Shown: in pieces, positions 48,401 through 56,779 of the stretch
How the letters are laid out: each line of letters opens with the position of its first letter
Position numbering within the stretch: position 1 is the stretch's first letter
Source: Bombyx mori
Taxonomy: Eukaryota > Arthropoda > Insecta > Lepidoptera > Bombycidae
Direction of reading: 5' to 3'
Assembly (NCBI RefSeq): GCF_030269925.1
Contig: NC_085116.1
Coordinates: forward strand, 13,702,001 to 13,766,000
DNA: 64,000 bases
Position numbers and translations under genes: made by a program
The notes under the pieces: model-generated
Told to the model about the DNA's origin: nothing
The model's input: the letters and a program-made list of their open reading frames with translations, nothing else
The model's database searches: none

Positions 48401-49379
48401 GCAAACTTTATGCCTCCGCTGTAAAGAAAACGAAAGGTTACCACTTCTGTATCATTTTACTGTTAATTGCCAATTAATAAATTTATCTAAAGCTTCGTAT
48501 TTCAAATTTTATTGCACTTATTAAATTAATATCAACATATCAATTTATTTATATATTTGAGTCAACAAAATTATTCTAAAAGAGTAAATCAAGTTTTAAA
48601 CGAATTTAATGGAACCATTGTTAATAACATTTACTAAAACAATTTGCAATTGATTATAAGAATATACTGTGATTATTTTAATAAAATGCTAATTTCTATA
48701 AACTTAGTAACTTTTTTTATTTATATTTTATTGTGACAAAATTTTAAAAAATAAAATAAAATCGGCAAAAAATCCTTATAAAGTGACATATACTATGTCG
48801 TTTTGTAGGTAACACTTCGTACCTGAGAAGGACGGTAGCCGTTTCCGGCACCCGGAACACCTGGAAATAAACACAATGTGGAACCATGTCTTACTGGATC
48901 TCCAAGAGGAGAAACCAAACAGCAATTTTATATAAATTACAAATCATTGTGAGGACAAGAGATTTTCTTAGGTTTTGGCTTTATCAATTCTTTCATGTAC
49001 ATTTTACGATCAAAATAACGTGATAATAGATTTTCAAAGCACAAAATTAAAACTCAATTTATATAAATGTAGGATGCTCACCTTCCATCCTAGGTTCTCG
49101 AAGAAGGTACTTAAACGTGACTGTCCCGTTGTTTTGCCGCCGCAGGGTCCTATGAACACAGCGTACTCAAATAACCAAATTAACTCCACGTGTTTTAAGT
49201 AATATTAACTGAATGAAATTTAATTACCAGTTACATTCACACCACAAGTAATCAAATAATGTTAAATTAAACGCTATTTTACTGCAAAACAGTGACGTAA
49301 ATGCCTAGGTAGCTGTAATAATTCACTCACCTCCAGTAAGAACCAGCTTGTAAACGATTTTCTGAGATTGATTGGCCAT
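24491..49379 (-). CDS. ttd14: TRPL translocation defect protein 14 orthologue (494 aa, 9 exons)
   Basis: Exons in transcript order: 49379-49331, 49149-49082, 48860-48823, 48418-48381, 35684-35556, 33439-33303, 28111-27564, 25855-25665, 24777-24491. They sum to 1485 nt, all GT-AG with matching phases. The N-terminus holds a P-loop, GGPCGGKT at residues 16-23, continuing [17 protein letters not shown] and [14 protein letters not shown]. The middle contains [12 protein letters not shown] and [20 protein letters not shown]. Exons 7-8 (about 154-399) hold [32 protein letters not shown] and the CYTH-like region. In Drosophila TTD14 is a GTP- and phosphoinositide-binding protein needed for moving the TRPL channel in photoreceptors; a similar trafficking role here is inference. 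The last exon is low-complexity with repeated NGH/NG units. Introns are unusually large (intron 4 is 12.7 kb) and packed with transposons. Confidence 0.93.
24778..25664 (-). other. ttd14 intron 8
   Basis: AT-rich, 887 bp. I see no transposon ends or exons. An ATG at 24826 opens a frame into the last exon, but the splice acceptor TTTTTCGTTCGTCAG ending at 24778 fits the upstream exon phase exactly. Confidence 0.6.
26068..27084. mobile_element. 1017-bp non-autonomous hAT-like element
   Basis: Ends are TAGGAGTGGGTGATAT and, inverted, TAGGAGTGGGTAATAT. An 8-bp direct duplication, GTTTATAG, flanks it (26060-26067 and 27085-27092). Short TIRs beginning TAGGxGTG with an 8-bp TSD are hAT-like. The left third holds two 81-bp tandem units full of ATCGATAT-type palindromes and the right end repeats TATATAGATTC words. 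No transposase frame. Lies in ttd14 intron 7. Confidence 0.85.
26150..26311. repeat. Two 81-bp tandem units inside the hAT-like element
   Basis: Units start at 26150 and 26231 (GAAATCTATATxTCGATATC, then AGCCGATACACGATATTGCT). They differ at only a few positions. The fortuitous open frames across them only reflect the repeat. Confidence 0.85.
27167..27504. mobile_element. 338-bp MITE, copy A (empty of Bm1)
   Basis: Inverted ends CGTCTTTTCGCATTAAAAGT / CGTCTTCTCGCATTATAACT and a 4-bp flanking duplication, ACAT (27163-27166 and 27505-27508). The second copy, at 29113-29701, has its own duplication (ATTT) and contains a Bm1. In ttd14 intron 7, immediately downstream of exon 7. Confidence 0.85.
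28150..28393 (-). mobile_element. Bm1 SINE, 5'-truncated
   Basis: T-run, then TTGCTTAGATGGGTGGACGA through CCTACCACCAG. The tRNA-like head is absent, as expected for truncated reverse transcription. Confidence 0.9.
29113..29701. mobile_element. MITE copy B, interrupted by a Bm1 SINE
   Basis: Same family as 27167-27504, with a 4-bp ATTT duplication on each side (29109-29112, 29702-29705). A Bm1 sits at the point where copy A reads TATCACCAGTATTTTTC. Confidence 0.85.
29187..29433 (-). mobile_element. Bm1 SINE, 5'-truncated, inside a MITE
   Basis: T-run and GTTGCTTAGATGAGTGGACG through CCTACCACCAGTA. Comparison with MITE copy A gives the empty site; ACC is repeated at the junctions. Confidence 0.9.
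30672..30925 (+). mobile_element. Helitron, third family, decayed copy
   Basis: Shares AATCTACAGTxGTTTTTACG, TTCCGTTATAACTACTG, ATGCATCCGATTGA, CTTGGTATCCATGTAGAAAA and CCCAGCGAAGCGG with 34743-34956 and 45500-45752. The CTAG end is mutated here. Confidence 0.65.
32985..33062 (+). repeat. LINE 3' tail with GAT repeats
   Basis: GGCCTATGTCCAGCAGTGGG followed by GATGATTATGATGATGATGA. This is a common layout for lepidopteran LINE 3' ends. Confidence 0.6.
33055..33245 (-). repeat. LINE 3' end, family A
   Basis: GTGAGCTCACGGGGCTCAAA, AACACTGACCCTAGCAAGAG, CGACCCACTGAGAAGATCCG and CTCAGTGGGCTGTGTGTC, as in the other family A copies. Next to ttd14 exon 6. Confidence 0.75.
33940..34120 (-). repeat. 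LINE 3' end, family A
   Basis: TCCCTACCTATGCTGATAGCC, then GTAAGCTCACAGGGCTCAAA, ACTGACCCTAGCAAGAGCAG and CGACCCACTGAGAAGATCCG. A T-run on the left marks the poly(A) end of a minus-strand insertion. Confidence 0.75.
34215..34436 (+). mobile_element. Non-autonomous Helitron (first family)
   Basis: Complete: starts TCTATACTATAATATAATAT after an A, ends AGCGAGGGCGGGTCGCTAG before a T. No target duplication. Same family as 12858-13087 and 39224-39440. Confidence 0.85.
34743..34956 (+). mobile_element. Non-autonomous Helitron (third family)
   Basis: Complete: TCTATACTAATATAATCTAC start after an A, CCCAGCGAAGCGGGCGAGTA then CAGCTAG end before a T. Best copy of this family in the window. Confidence 0.8.
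35142..35528 (+). mobile_element. Bm1 SINE split by a second, antisense Bm1
   Basis: Plus-strand Bm1 sequence runs to GTGTGTGGCGC at 35183 and resumes after 35434 with TTTACGTTGTTGATGTCTAT, ending in an A-rich tail. The interruption is a complete 3' portion of Bm1 in the opposite orientation (35184-35434). Confidence 0.85.
35184..35434 (-). mobile_element. Bm1 SINE nested in another Bm1
   Basis: T-run, TTGCTTAGATGTGTGGACGA through CCTACCACCAGTA. 5'-truncated, opposite in strand to its host SINE. Confidence 0.9.
36142..36365 (-). mobile_element. Bm1 SINE, 5'-truncated
   Basis: T-run and CTTGCTTAGATGGTTGGACG through GGTGGTACCTACCCGCACGG. The part beyond the CACGG box is missing. Confidence 0.88.
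37330..37455 (-). repeat. LINE 3' end, family B
   Basis: An (ATT)n-like T-rich edge, then GCCGTGTAGGCAGACGAGCA and CCAAGCCGCTGCCTACCG. Confidence 0.75.
38010..38120 (-). repeat. Diverged Bm1-like fragment
   Basis: TTATTAGATAGATGGCTC...GGGCCCA...CCCATAGGCATCACAACGTGAAT...CCACC follows the order of Bm1 blocks but with many changes; an old copy or a related SINE. Confidence 0.45.
38356..38636 (-). mobile_element. Non-autonomous Helitron (second family)
   Basis: CTAGCTGACCCGGCAGAGTT on the plus strand is the 3' terminus in reverse; the other end is a TATATATATAGA stretch. Matches 5580-5873 across most of its length. Confidence 0.75.
39224..39440 (-). mobile_element. Non-autonomous Helitron (first family)
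   Basis: Reverse orientation: CTAGCGACCCGCCCTCACTT at left, TATAATATTAGTATAGA at right. Complete, inserted between A and T. Confidence 0.85.
41085..41205 (-). repeat. LINE 3' end, family B
   Basis: T-run, then CCCTTGTAGGCAGACGAGCA through CCAAGCCGCTGCCTACCG. Confidence 0.75.
41397..41642 (-). mobile_element. Bm1 SINE, 5'-truncated
   Basis: T-run, TTGCTTATATGGGTGGACGA through CCTACCACCAGTA. Confidence 0.9.
42135..42670 (+). pseudogene. LINE family A 3' end with reverse transcriptase C-terminal remnant
   Basis: The plus frame at 42131-42382 reads [20 protein letters not shown] then [20 protein letters not shown], a pattern typical of the C-terminus of Jockey-type ORF2 proteins. It is followed by the family A 3' UTR in sense orientation (TTAGTGGGTCGCGATTCTGA, AGCACTGCTCTTGCTAGCAT, GAGCTCAC). 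This identifies the family A units elsewhere in the window as Jockey-like 3' ends. Confidence 0.75.
43268..43403 (+). mobile_element. Bm1 SINE 3' part
   Basis: ACTTGAGACCTTAGAACTTA through GAGCTCGTCCACTCAACTAA and an A-run. Head missing. Confidence 0.88.
44370..44535 (+). repeat. LINE 3' end, family A
   Basis: Sense copy: GAGTTTCTCGCCGGATCTTC, CAGTGGGTCGCGTTTCTTGC, TTTGAGCCCCGGGAGCTCAC and a terminal GGTAGGAAAAAAAA. Confidence 0.72.
45500..45752 (-). mobile_element. Helitron, third family
   Basis: Reverse orientation: CCGGCCCGCTTCGCTGGGCG at left, AAAACCACTGTAGATTTATA then TTAGTATAGA at right. The 3' terminus is partly mutated. Confidence 0.7.
45851..46126. mobile_element. 276-bp MITE, copy 2, with AAAT target duplication
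   Basis: Same length and nearly the same sequence as 1931-2206, flanked by AAAT on both sides (45847-45850, 46127-46130). The copies differ at a handful of sites, including an A-run/T-run change near the right end. Confidence 0.9.
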
Positions 49380-49849
49380 TTTAAGTAAACGCATAAATAC
49401 AAATTAAAATTATTTTACACCAGAAAGGACACTGAACACGTTGTTATCATAAAAATGAAGAATTTACAAAATTGTGAAAAAGAGCCATCACAGCAACATG
49501 CGCTTCGCCTGACAGGCGCGCTTCCAATCACGACATAGATAAATAATACACTTTATTTAAAAGAATCCAGCACCGACTAGAAAGCAAAGAGTTTAATTCA
49601 TACATTGGATAATCAAAGGGAATCAACTCATACACCCATTTTTATGTAAAAAAAGCTAAAGCTTTAAAGTAGGAAAAGTGAAACGGAACGAATAAGGAAA
49701 ATAATTAAATCAAATTATATGGAATTTCAAAGGAGGCAAAACACCGTAGGTATTAACATAAAAGATTAATAAAATGATGGGAATTTGTTGAAAGGTCGAA
49801 AGTCGAAATTTGTTTGTTGAAAGAACGGAAAAAGATATGTCAAAATCCG

Positions 49850-50090
49850 TGCCATTTTCCACACTTGTGCACTTTCACAGAGGTTAACTGTAAAATTTTC
49901 AGTTAATAACTACCATCTTACTGAGACTTCATTTTCATCTCGTTTTGTTTAATATCATCCCTGATGACCAATGTTTAACATTAATGAATTTCATTTTAAT
50001 TCGCTCCATGTTAGTATTCATAATATAATATAATCTATGAAGATTTGAGACTTGGTTGACTCTAGTTTATCCAGGCTATTAAATCTAAAA
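49850..50090. repeat. Repeat R3, diverged copy of R1/R2
   Basis: Contains CTACCATCTTACTGAGACTT, a CATTTTCATCTCGTTTTG stretch and TTCGCTCCATGTTAG...CATAATATAATATAATCTATG in the same order as R1. Similarity is clearly lower than between R1 and R2. Confidence 0.55.
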
Positions 50091-50267
50091 AAAAACTAAA
50101 TAAATTACGAATGAAGCTCATGTAATATTTAAGATAAGGCTAATATTACATGTATAATCAGACTTTTTGGCGGGAGCGCGATGAGTAATGTTGTGTGATT
50201 TGTTTTATTTGTCTATTTGGTGTTTCTTCAGGTTTAAATGTGTAATAACGGTGGCTTACTAACTGTT

Positions 50268-50841
50268 TAGTATCTGTGAAAATGCACAAATATGGGAAAA
50301 TAAAACAAAGCCACTGGAAGTCGTCGTGGCCTAAAGGATAAGACGTCCGGTGCATTCGTATATAGCGATGCACCGGTGTTCGAATCCCGCTGGCGGGTAC
50401 CAATTTTTCTAATGAAATACGTACTTAACAAATGTTTACGATTGACTTTCACGGTGAAGGAATAACATCGTGTAATAAAAATGAAACCCGCGCATTTACG
50501 TAGTAGATGTCTATGGGCTCCAGTAACCACTTAACACCAGGTGGGCTGTGAGCTCGTCCACACGTCTAAGCAATAAAAAAAAAAATAAAAAAAATTCAAA
50601 ATCCTCCAAAAGTCCACTGAAAAAGTCTCCGTAAATGACCACCATTTTACTGAGATCTCATATCATCTCATCTCATTTCATTTCATACCATGCCATGCTT
50701 CATATTAATCAACCTCATTTCATTTCACTTCATAAATTATCATTTTTCATATATAAAAAAGTGATAGTGTAGTTTTCATAAAAAAATAATAAGACTTGAC
50801 CTGAAAGTTTTAGTTACCAAGTCATAAAATCCCTTAAAAAA
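50268..50841. repeat. Repeat R2, upstream of the RAD51D-like gene, interrupted by Bm1
   Basis: CTGTGAAAATGCACAAATAT, then after the Bm1 AATCCTCCAAAAGTCCACTG, TGACCACCATTTTACTGAGA, a CATTTCATTTCA-rich stretch and CAAGTCATAAAATCCCTTAA. These are the same blocks and order as R1 at 17000-17277. Confidence 0.75.
50317..50598 (+). mobile_element. Bm1 SINE with internal deletion
   Basis: Has the tRNA-like head (GAAGTCGTCGTGGCCTAAAG, GGTGTTCGAATCCCGC as B box) and the A-rich tail. It jumps from AAAATGAAACCCG directly to CGCATTTACGTAGTAGATGT, lacking about 150 bp present in the copy at 19229-19674. Confidence 0.88.
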
Positions 50842-50863
50842 AGTTTATAATCTATGATCACGC

Positions 50864-50876
50864 TTTTTGGCGGGAA
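50864..50876 (+). promoter_or_regulatory. E2F-type motif upstream of the RAD51D-like gene
   Basis: TTTTTGGCGGGAA lies about 160 bp before the start codon and matches the classical E2F site pattern (TTTSSCGC-like core). A related TTTTTGGCGGGA lies at 50164-50175. A motif match only; binding is inferred. Confidence 0.45.
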
Positions 50877-51034
50877 TGCGGTGTCAAAACTGTCAAACAA
50901 TGTGCTTATTTTTAAATTATAGAACTGTATAAGTTTAAAATATTTTATTAAATATCTTATATTAAATACCTTTATATTTTATTAAATAGAACTTTACATT
51001 TAATGGTAACCGTCTCCGATGCAATAGGACTTTC

Positions 51035-54000
51035 ATGAGATGCGTGTTAATTAAAATGCAAAAATTAACACATGTAGAAGGCACTGCTTTAACTGACCAT
51101 GTAATAAAAATGCTATTTCAAAGCCGTATTATCACAATATTAGATTTTCTTCAAGAAGATGTTGAAAAATTGTCAAACATATGCAAACTAAGCATACCAC
51201 AAATTTTGGAAGCAAGGAATCGAATATTAACGAAGTTTTCTGCGCCGGTGATTAACGGTAGTTGTTTTATCGATAAAATCCGAAAAGGCACAATTAGTAT
51301 TAAGTCCGGAGTAAAGAAGTAAGTTTGTGTCAAACCCATGACCATATTACGTTCTTTCGTTTACAATATATTTTTATATACATAAATTAATTTTTTTTTT
51401 TTTAGAAATCACTGATTTATATTAAATTCAAATTTTTTTACAGACACTTTATAACTTTGGTACACTTTGTTATAATTAAGCTCTAGCTAGGAACAGTACT
51501 TACCTCTCGTTGGCTTTTGTACTAGTCCAAATATTGTAATACGAGTAGAGGAAAAATTAATAAACTTGCTTCTACTTGTGGTAAGGCATATTGTCAACCT
51601 GTATGGGCAATTATCATAATCCTGCCCATTTCTGTAACTTTGCAATGTAACTATAAGTTATGGTTTGATGGAATACAGAATGCCATGACTATGGAATGAG
51701 CAGCAATGGCAATCATATAACAATAAAAAACCTCACAAGTCAGTAGGAATGGAGTATAGTGTCTCGAGGTGGGTAGTGGTATACATGTTGTGTTGTCTAC
51801 AAACTCCATTAAATGGACCTAATTAAATGACGCAAGAGTGTATTTCATCTACCTAATGCAATCATTAATTTTCGAGACTCAATTTATGTTAGAAGCAAGT
51901 ATGACGGAAAGTTTTAATAAGTACAATTTTTTTTAGTTTTCATGGCAGTCTTGTCATTTTTATAAATAAACGTTAAATATATCTCAAATTTTTGTTTCAG
52001 TTTAGATAATATGCTCAATAGAGGAATCCCAGCTAAGACGATTACAGAATTATGTGGAATAGCAGGCTCAGGTAAAACACAGTTAGCCCTACAAATAGCT
52101 ATTAATTGTGCAAAAGAGACTCACAAAACAGTGTTGTATATTGACACCAAAGGGGATTTCTCAGCTCTTAGAATTCAAAAGATATTAGAAAAATGTCAAT
52201 ACTCTTTTAAGGTTTGTAAATTATTTATTTAATTATCTTGGACAATGAGACAATGAGGTGGATAACGAGATTGTCAGCTAACTGTAAATTGTTCAATAAA
52301 TTACAATAATAGATATCATGATATCTAAAACACCAAAGATACATTTAAAATGTACCAAGTAAGATAATATTACATGAATATTTTATTAATTAGACATGTA
52401 CTAGCTGTAGTCATACAGATCTTTTTTTCATATGCATTTTACATATTTTGCAGGAAGTTGCAGCCATAATGAGTAGAATTCACATAAGCTATATTTGGAC
52501 AATGGAAGAACTGGTGAACTTGTTTAAAAACCTGAAGAATGGAGAATTAGTAATAGATAATTTGGTGTTGCTGGTCATAGACTCTTTACCTTCCCTGATG
52601 TTTCAATATCTTGGTGAAGATAATAAACTAGGTATTTCAATGTAAATTTTACTAATACATATAATCATTCAACGATTTCATTATTTCCTTCAATCAATTA
52701 GAGGATACATGTATGTGCACTATTATTATTTTATTGCTTGGGTGGGTGGACAAGCTCGTGACCCACCTGGTGTTGGGTGGTTAGTACCGGAAGCAATAGA
52801 CACCGCATTACTGCTTCACTGCAGATATAGGCAGGGTGGTGGTAGCTTCCGGTAACTCACAACACGTCCTACCACTGGTACTATACTTACTAGTATATAT
52901 AGTATTATACAGGAATGTCTTAAAAAATATAGCTTTGCTTTTTTTTATCCTACCTATTCTAGTAACCTTGAGGGGTTATTCTAAGATTCACGGAACTAGT
53001 AGGTGAGCTCACGGGGCTCAAACCGGGAGTGTTGCTAACACTGGACCGAGCAAGAGCAGTGCTTCGCAGAATCTATAACCCGTACTCTAACGTATTCGTT
53101 CTACATAATTTTAACAAAACAAAATATTGGTAACTTCTCTATATTACATAAATCTGCATAATTAATCTCAGATATTACAGAAGTTAAGCCTACATCCTAC
53201 GCATTTGGTAATTATTTTCATCTTCATTGCAACAGTATAAAGTTCACGATAACGAAATGAGAGAAATTGGGCGCTGTAGGTACGTTAGCGCTATAGATCG
53301 TTATTAGATAGCAGTGTTCCTGAGTTTGTCGCTCGGGGCGCTGTTCCAACTCCATACAAATTTGAGTTAACTTTTACGCTATCGAGGAGATAAAAAACTC
53401 GCATTAAGCACACAGTAGCGCCTATGTCATTACTATAACGATTCTCTAACTCATTACAAAACAAAACATTAAAAAAACAAAACTTCGTAATCACGGATGT
53501 CAGGTTTCCGTAACCAAATTTAAAAAGTGATAGCAATTCAAATTACGTTTTCTTTTTTGTAGGTTTATCATTATTAAATTCGTTTGTGAATTATAGTCGG
53601 TTTATCTGCAAACAGCTGAATATAGGAATAATCTGTATAAACATGCAAACAAGATGGGTGGACCAGGATTTAACAGATGTGGAAGGTTAGTGTGGGCGTT
53701 TTTTTAAACTTTATTGTATTGCAGATACAACAAGCAGAATTGATCGCGAGTATGATGCGGTGCAGGTCTATAAACTTATGGCTTGCCACCGTCACAAACT
53801 GAATAGGTTCAGAAGGTCGGCTAGGAAGTACTGTAGTGCGAGATATTTAAATTTAAAATAAGTTTTCATTCATTTGAAAGCAAAGTGTACAACAACCATA
53901 AAAAATGTATTATTTATACATTTTTGACTATGTTAGAACGCAGTCCCATAATGGCATTTATTTTTAGATGAAGAAAATTCCACTGCGTACAAGGACTCTT

Positions 54001-54194
54001 TTACAGAAAAACGGTACCGTTGCTTAGGAAGGTACTGGCAACACATACCTACATTAGTGCTTGAACTGGAAAAAATAAAAGAAAATGATAATGAAAACAA
54101 CTCGGGTATAAAAATAACAGTATTACACTCTATCGATAGTGACTATGAAAACCGTCATTGTATTTTATGTGTAGGCGAGTCTGGAGTCACGTAA
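51035..54194 (+). CDS. Rad51D: RAD51D-like recombination ATPase (340 aa, 5 exons)
   Basis: Exons 51035-51318, 52001-52211, 52454-52631, 53563-53685 and 53968-54194; 1023 nt, GT-AG junctions, phases agree. Nuclear RecA/RAD51 paralogue; in vertebrates RAD51D acts in the BCDX2 complex in homologous recombination. Seen: N-terminal helical domain (LTDHVIKMLFQSRIITILDF, then LSIPQILEARNRIL), linker FSAPVINGS, Walker A GIAGSGKT (about residues 114-121), VLYIDTKGDFSALRIQ, Walker B LVLLVIDS (about 202-209) and LGRYWQHIPTLVLELE. The linker, the NGxxxxxxI context and the LGRxWxxxP motif point to RAD51D rather than RAD51C or XRCC2/3. Length is close to the family's usual 330 aa. A second ATG at 51056 is an alternative start. 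A polyadenylation signal lies ten bases after the stop. Confidence 0.93.
51319..52000 (+). other. Rad51D intron 1
   Basis: AT-rich. Contains a weak, diverged Bm1-like stretch near 51755-51830 (GTCTCGAGGTGGGTAGTGG). No other structure seen. Confidence 0.5.
52727..52885 (-). repeat. Diverged Bm1-like SINE
   Basis: TTTATTGCTTGGGTGGGTGG...CCCACCTGGTGTT...GCATTACTGCTTCACTGCAG...GTCCTACCACTGGTA keeps the Bm1 block order with a deletion of the middle. Confidence 0.65.
52938..53080 (-). repeat. LINE 3' end, family A
   Basis: T-run, TCCTACCTATTCTAGTAACC, GTGAGCTCACGGGGCTCAAA, GCAAGAGCAGTGCTTCGCAG; shorter than the other copies. Confidence 0.7.
53330..53414. repeat. One arm of the 173-bp MITE family
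   Basis: CGGGGCGCTGTTCCAACTCC, TTAACTTTTACGCTATCGAG and AAAACTCGCATTAAGCACAC match the reverse complement of the left arm at 23018-23190. The other arm is barely recognisable near 53312. Confidence 0.65.
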
Positions 54195-54203
54195 AAAACA
54201 TAA

Positions 54204-54209
54204 AATAAA
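54204..54209 (+). terminator. Polyadenylation signal of Rad51D
   Basis: AATAAA begins ten bases after the TAA stop, followed by CAACTTAC and a T-rich stretch at about 54235. It implies a very short 3' UTR if used. Confidence 0.55.
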
Positions 54210-54308
54210 CAACTTACAAAAAACATACATGCATTTTTTTTGTATTCGTAAAATCTGCCAGTTTTAATTTTCAGCTAGGGTGAATAGAATCAAGGCTGGA
54301 TCGCTCGC

Positions 54309-54681
54309 TTAACACGTTGACTGCCGTATAGGTCACCGGTGCCCTACGTGGCGCACTGAAGTAATTATGTCGATTTCTCTCTTCGAACTTCTTTACTAAA
54401 TCTTTATTTTTCGCAATAATGAAATAACACTTTTTTTAAACATATTATTATCCGCAACACGCTTCGTCAACTAATTTGTCGGAATGTCTAGTAGGCTCTG
54501 GGAAAGACGAATCCGAAGATACTGACAGTGAATCTATTTCTAAGAAACTGTAAATACTAAAATAAACATTAACAAATAAAGAATAGTAGTAAAGTACAGT
54601 AGTAGTAACAGAAATCGATATAATTATTTCAGTGCGCCACGTAGGGTACCGGTGACCTACTGATGGCAGTCAACGTGTTAA
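54309..54681. mobile_element. PiggyBac-like MITE with TTAA target sites
   Basis: TTAA at both ends (54309-54312 and 54678-54681). Terminal inverted repeats of about 70 bp start AACACGTTGACTGCC and include GGTCACCGGT and CCTACGTGGCGCACTGAA. A short frame inside (SGKDESEDTDSES) looks like an acidic N-terminal transposase leftover. No catalytic core. Confidence 0.82.
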
Positions 54682-54760
54682 GAAAGATAGTGTGTAGAAA
54701 GTAGTAGTGGAATCGCATCGTAAATTAAACACTTACGATTAAAAATTTATCATGCGCGTC

Positions 54761-55156
54761 GAAGTCGTCGTGGCCTAAGGGATAAGACGTCCGGTGCATT
54801 CGTGTTGAGCGATGCACCGGTATTCGAATCTCAGGCAGACACCAATTTTTGTAATGCACTACGTACTCGACAAATGTTCACGATTGACTTCCATGGTGAA
54901 GGAAAACATCGTGTAATAAAAATCAAACCCGCAAAATTATAATTTGCGTAATTACCGGTGGCAGGACATCTTGTGAGTCCGCACGGGTAGGTACCACCAC
55001 CCTGCCTATTTTTGCCGTGAAGCAGTAATGCGTTTCGGCTTGAAGTGTGGGGCAGCCGTTGAAACTATACTTGAGACTTTAGAACTTATATCTCAAAGTG
55101 GGTGGTGCATTTACGTTGTGGATGTCTATGGGCTCCAGTAACCACTTAACACCAGG
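54761..55156 (+). mobile_element. Bm1 SINE, nearly complete
   Basis: Head GAAGTCGTCGTGGCCTAAGG, B-box-like GGTATTCGAATCTCAGG, body through CCAGTAACCACTTAACACCA. The final GTGGGCTGTGAGCTC segment and tail are lost. Confidence 0.9.
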
Positions 55157-55317
55157 GATAAGATTGTGATAAATTAAGTTTCAAAATTTGTAAGTGCACG
55201 TTACTCATCATATTATATGATTTATATGATCTAATAAAAATAATTCTAAAAATGGTTTAGAGATTCCTGGTTAAAGTTTCTTCTTTATTTACTGCCTTTC
55301 TAGTATATCATTACTTC

Positions 55318-55480
55318 GAAGTCGTCGTGCCCTAAAGGAAAAGACGCGCGGTGCACTCAAATCGAGAGATGCGACTGTGCGGGGGTGTTCAAACCCCGCA
55401 GGCAGGGAACATTTTTTCAAATGAAATGCACATTCACGAATGACATCCACTATGAAAGTCGCGTAATAAAAATAAAAGTC
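55318..55480 (+). mobile_element. Diverged tRNA-headed SINE related to Bm1
   Basis: GAAGTCGTCGTGCCCTAAAG, GTGTTCAAACCCCGCAGGC, then AAATGAAATGCACATTCACG and GTAATAAAAATAAAAGTC. Follows the Bm1 head order but lacks the rest of the element. Confidence 0.7.
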
Positions 55481-56779
55481 ACCAAAATAATAGGTATACA
55501 CATAATATGAAGTAGGCGTCTAGGATACAAAAATTTAATTTTTTTTAAATATTTTATTTTTAACAATCAAAATATGCATGGTATCGAGGCATCTCTGCTA
55601 GCTCAGTGGTAATTTTTAAATGCCCTTGAATAAGTTAAGTGTACAGGAGCCTAGAAACTTCAAAGGCATTTTGTACCGACTCTAGGGTATTCGTTTTTTC
55701 CACACCAAACTTTGGAAAAATAAAAGTCTGTCGGAGCAAGGTCTAGTGAGTACGTGGGATGACACAAAACTTCCAACCTTTCCTTCCGTTCTCGTGTAGC
55801 GGGGGAGAGCGAATGAGTTGATTTCGAGAAAATCGTCCGTATTATTTGAATTTAGGATTTATTGCCAGCTATACGTAAACAATTGTAACACGGCAACTTC
55901 ATAGGTTTAACGTAATTAAATTTGGCAGGACGTCTATAACACCCGTACTGGTAAATACCACTTTGCTATTTCCGCCATGAAACAGTTATACCTACGTTTT
56001 GCTTTTTGAATAGGAAAAAACTAAAGATGGCATTTTAAAAGTAATTTGGCCCAAAAAATGAACTGTTAACTCAGAAGGAACCCAGTTCATTTTGGAAAAG
56101 GGGTCTCTTGTCCAAAATTTTATAGAATTTTCTAGTCTAGTATATCCTACGTTCTTTAATTATGCAGGGTAGAGACAAGGAACACCTTGTATAGGGGACA
56201 AGTTGAAAAGTGTCCACCTGTAAACGACATGCTATTGTTCGGAGACCCACCGAAATAGCGCTAGTGTATGAAGTGGCAAAAGTATGAATATCGCAGTTTT
56301 ACGTAGAGTCAAGTGTACTGGATTACAGTGAAGCCTATGTTCCGATTTAAACTGGGAGCAGGAGAGGAATTCGTTCCGTTGGACTGACTGTATATAGTCG
56401 CATTATTCTAGTGAAATGTATGACGTCGAATGAATCGTCGCCATTTTTCTACTGTAAACACGGGTGTTTTCGGAGTAAGAAGCTCTCAGTTCTTTAATCA
56501 CTTTTACCATGCATAACTTCATTTCATTAATTATGTATACACAGGGACGTCTTAAATTAGGCTGGGGCCCTTGGGCACACAAGAATTTGGGGCCCTTTTG
56601 GAAAGTAAAAAAGCGAATTATAATAACTTTTTTTTTACTGGGTATGACCATTTATTATAGGTAATCAAATACAGTATGATATAATATGTCATTAATGATA
56701 TTAGAATGCTGATGGTTTTTTGGTTACGATTACGATAACGGAAACCGTTATCGTGATCGCTATATGGTGTATTTAGTAA

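Larger units (their letters stand above)
49380..51034. promoter_or_regulatory. Divergent intergenic region between ttd14 and the RAD51D-like gene
   Basis: 1.65 kb between two start codons on opposite strands. It contains repeat copies R3 (49850-50090) and R2 (50268-50841), a Bm1 inside R2, and two TTTTTGGCGGGA words (50164-50175, 50864-50875). The promoters of both genes must lie here or in first introns; I cannot place start sites. Confidence 0.6.
52632..53562 (+). other. Rad51D intron 3
   Basis: Holds a diverged Bm1-like SINE (52727-52885), a LINE family A end (52938-53080) and a one-armed relative of the 173-bp MITE (53330-53414). Confidence 0.65.

Noticed and set aside
55318..55400. tRNA gene
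   Set aside because: The tRNA-like head lacks a cloverleaf with proper anticodon stem and continues into Bm1-like sequence, so it is a SINE head. The same applies to 50317, 54761 and 19674.
55598..55640. Possible tRNA from TAGCTCAGTGGTA
   Set aside because: Only an A-box-like word is present; no B box or acceptor pairing follows.
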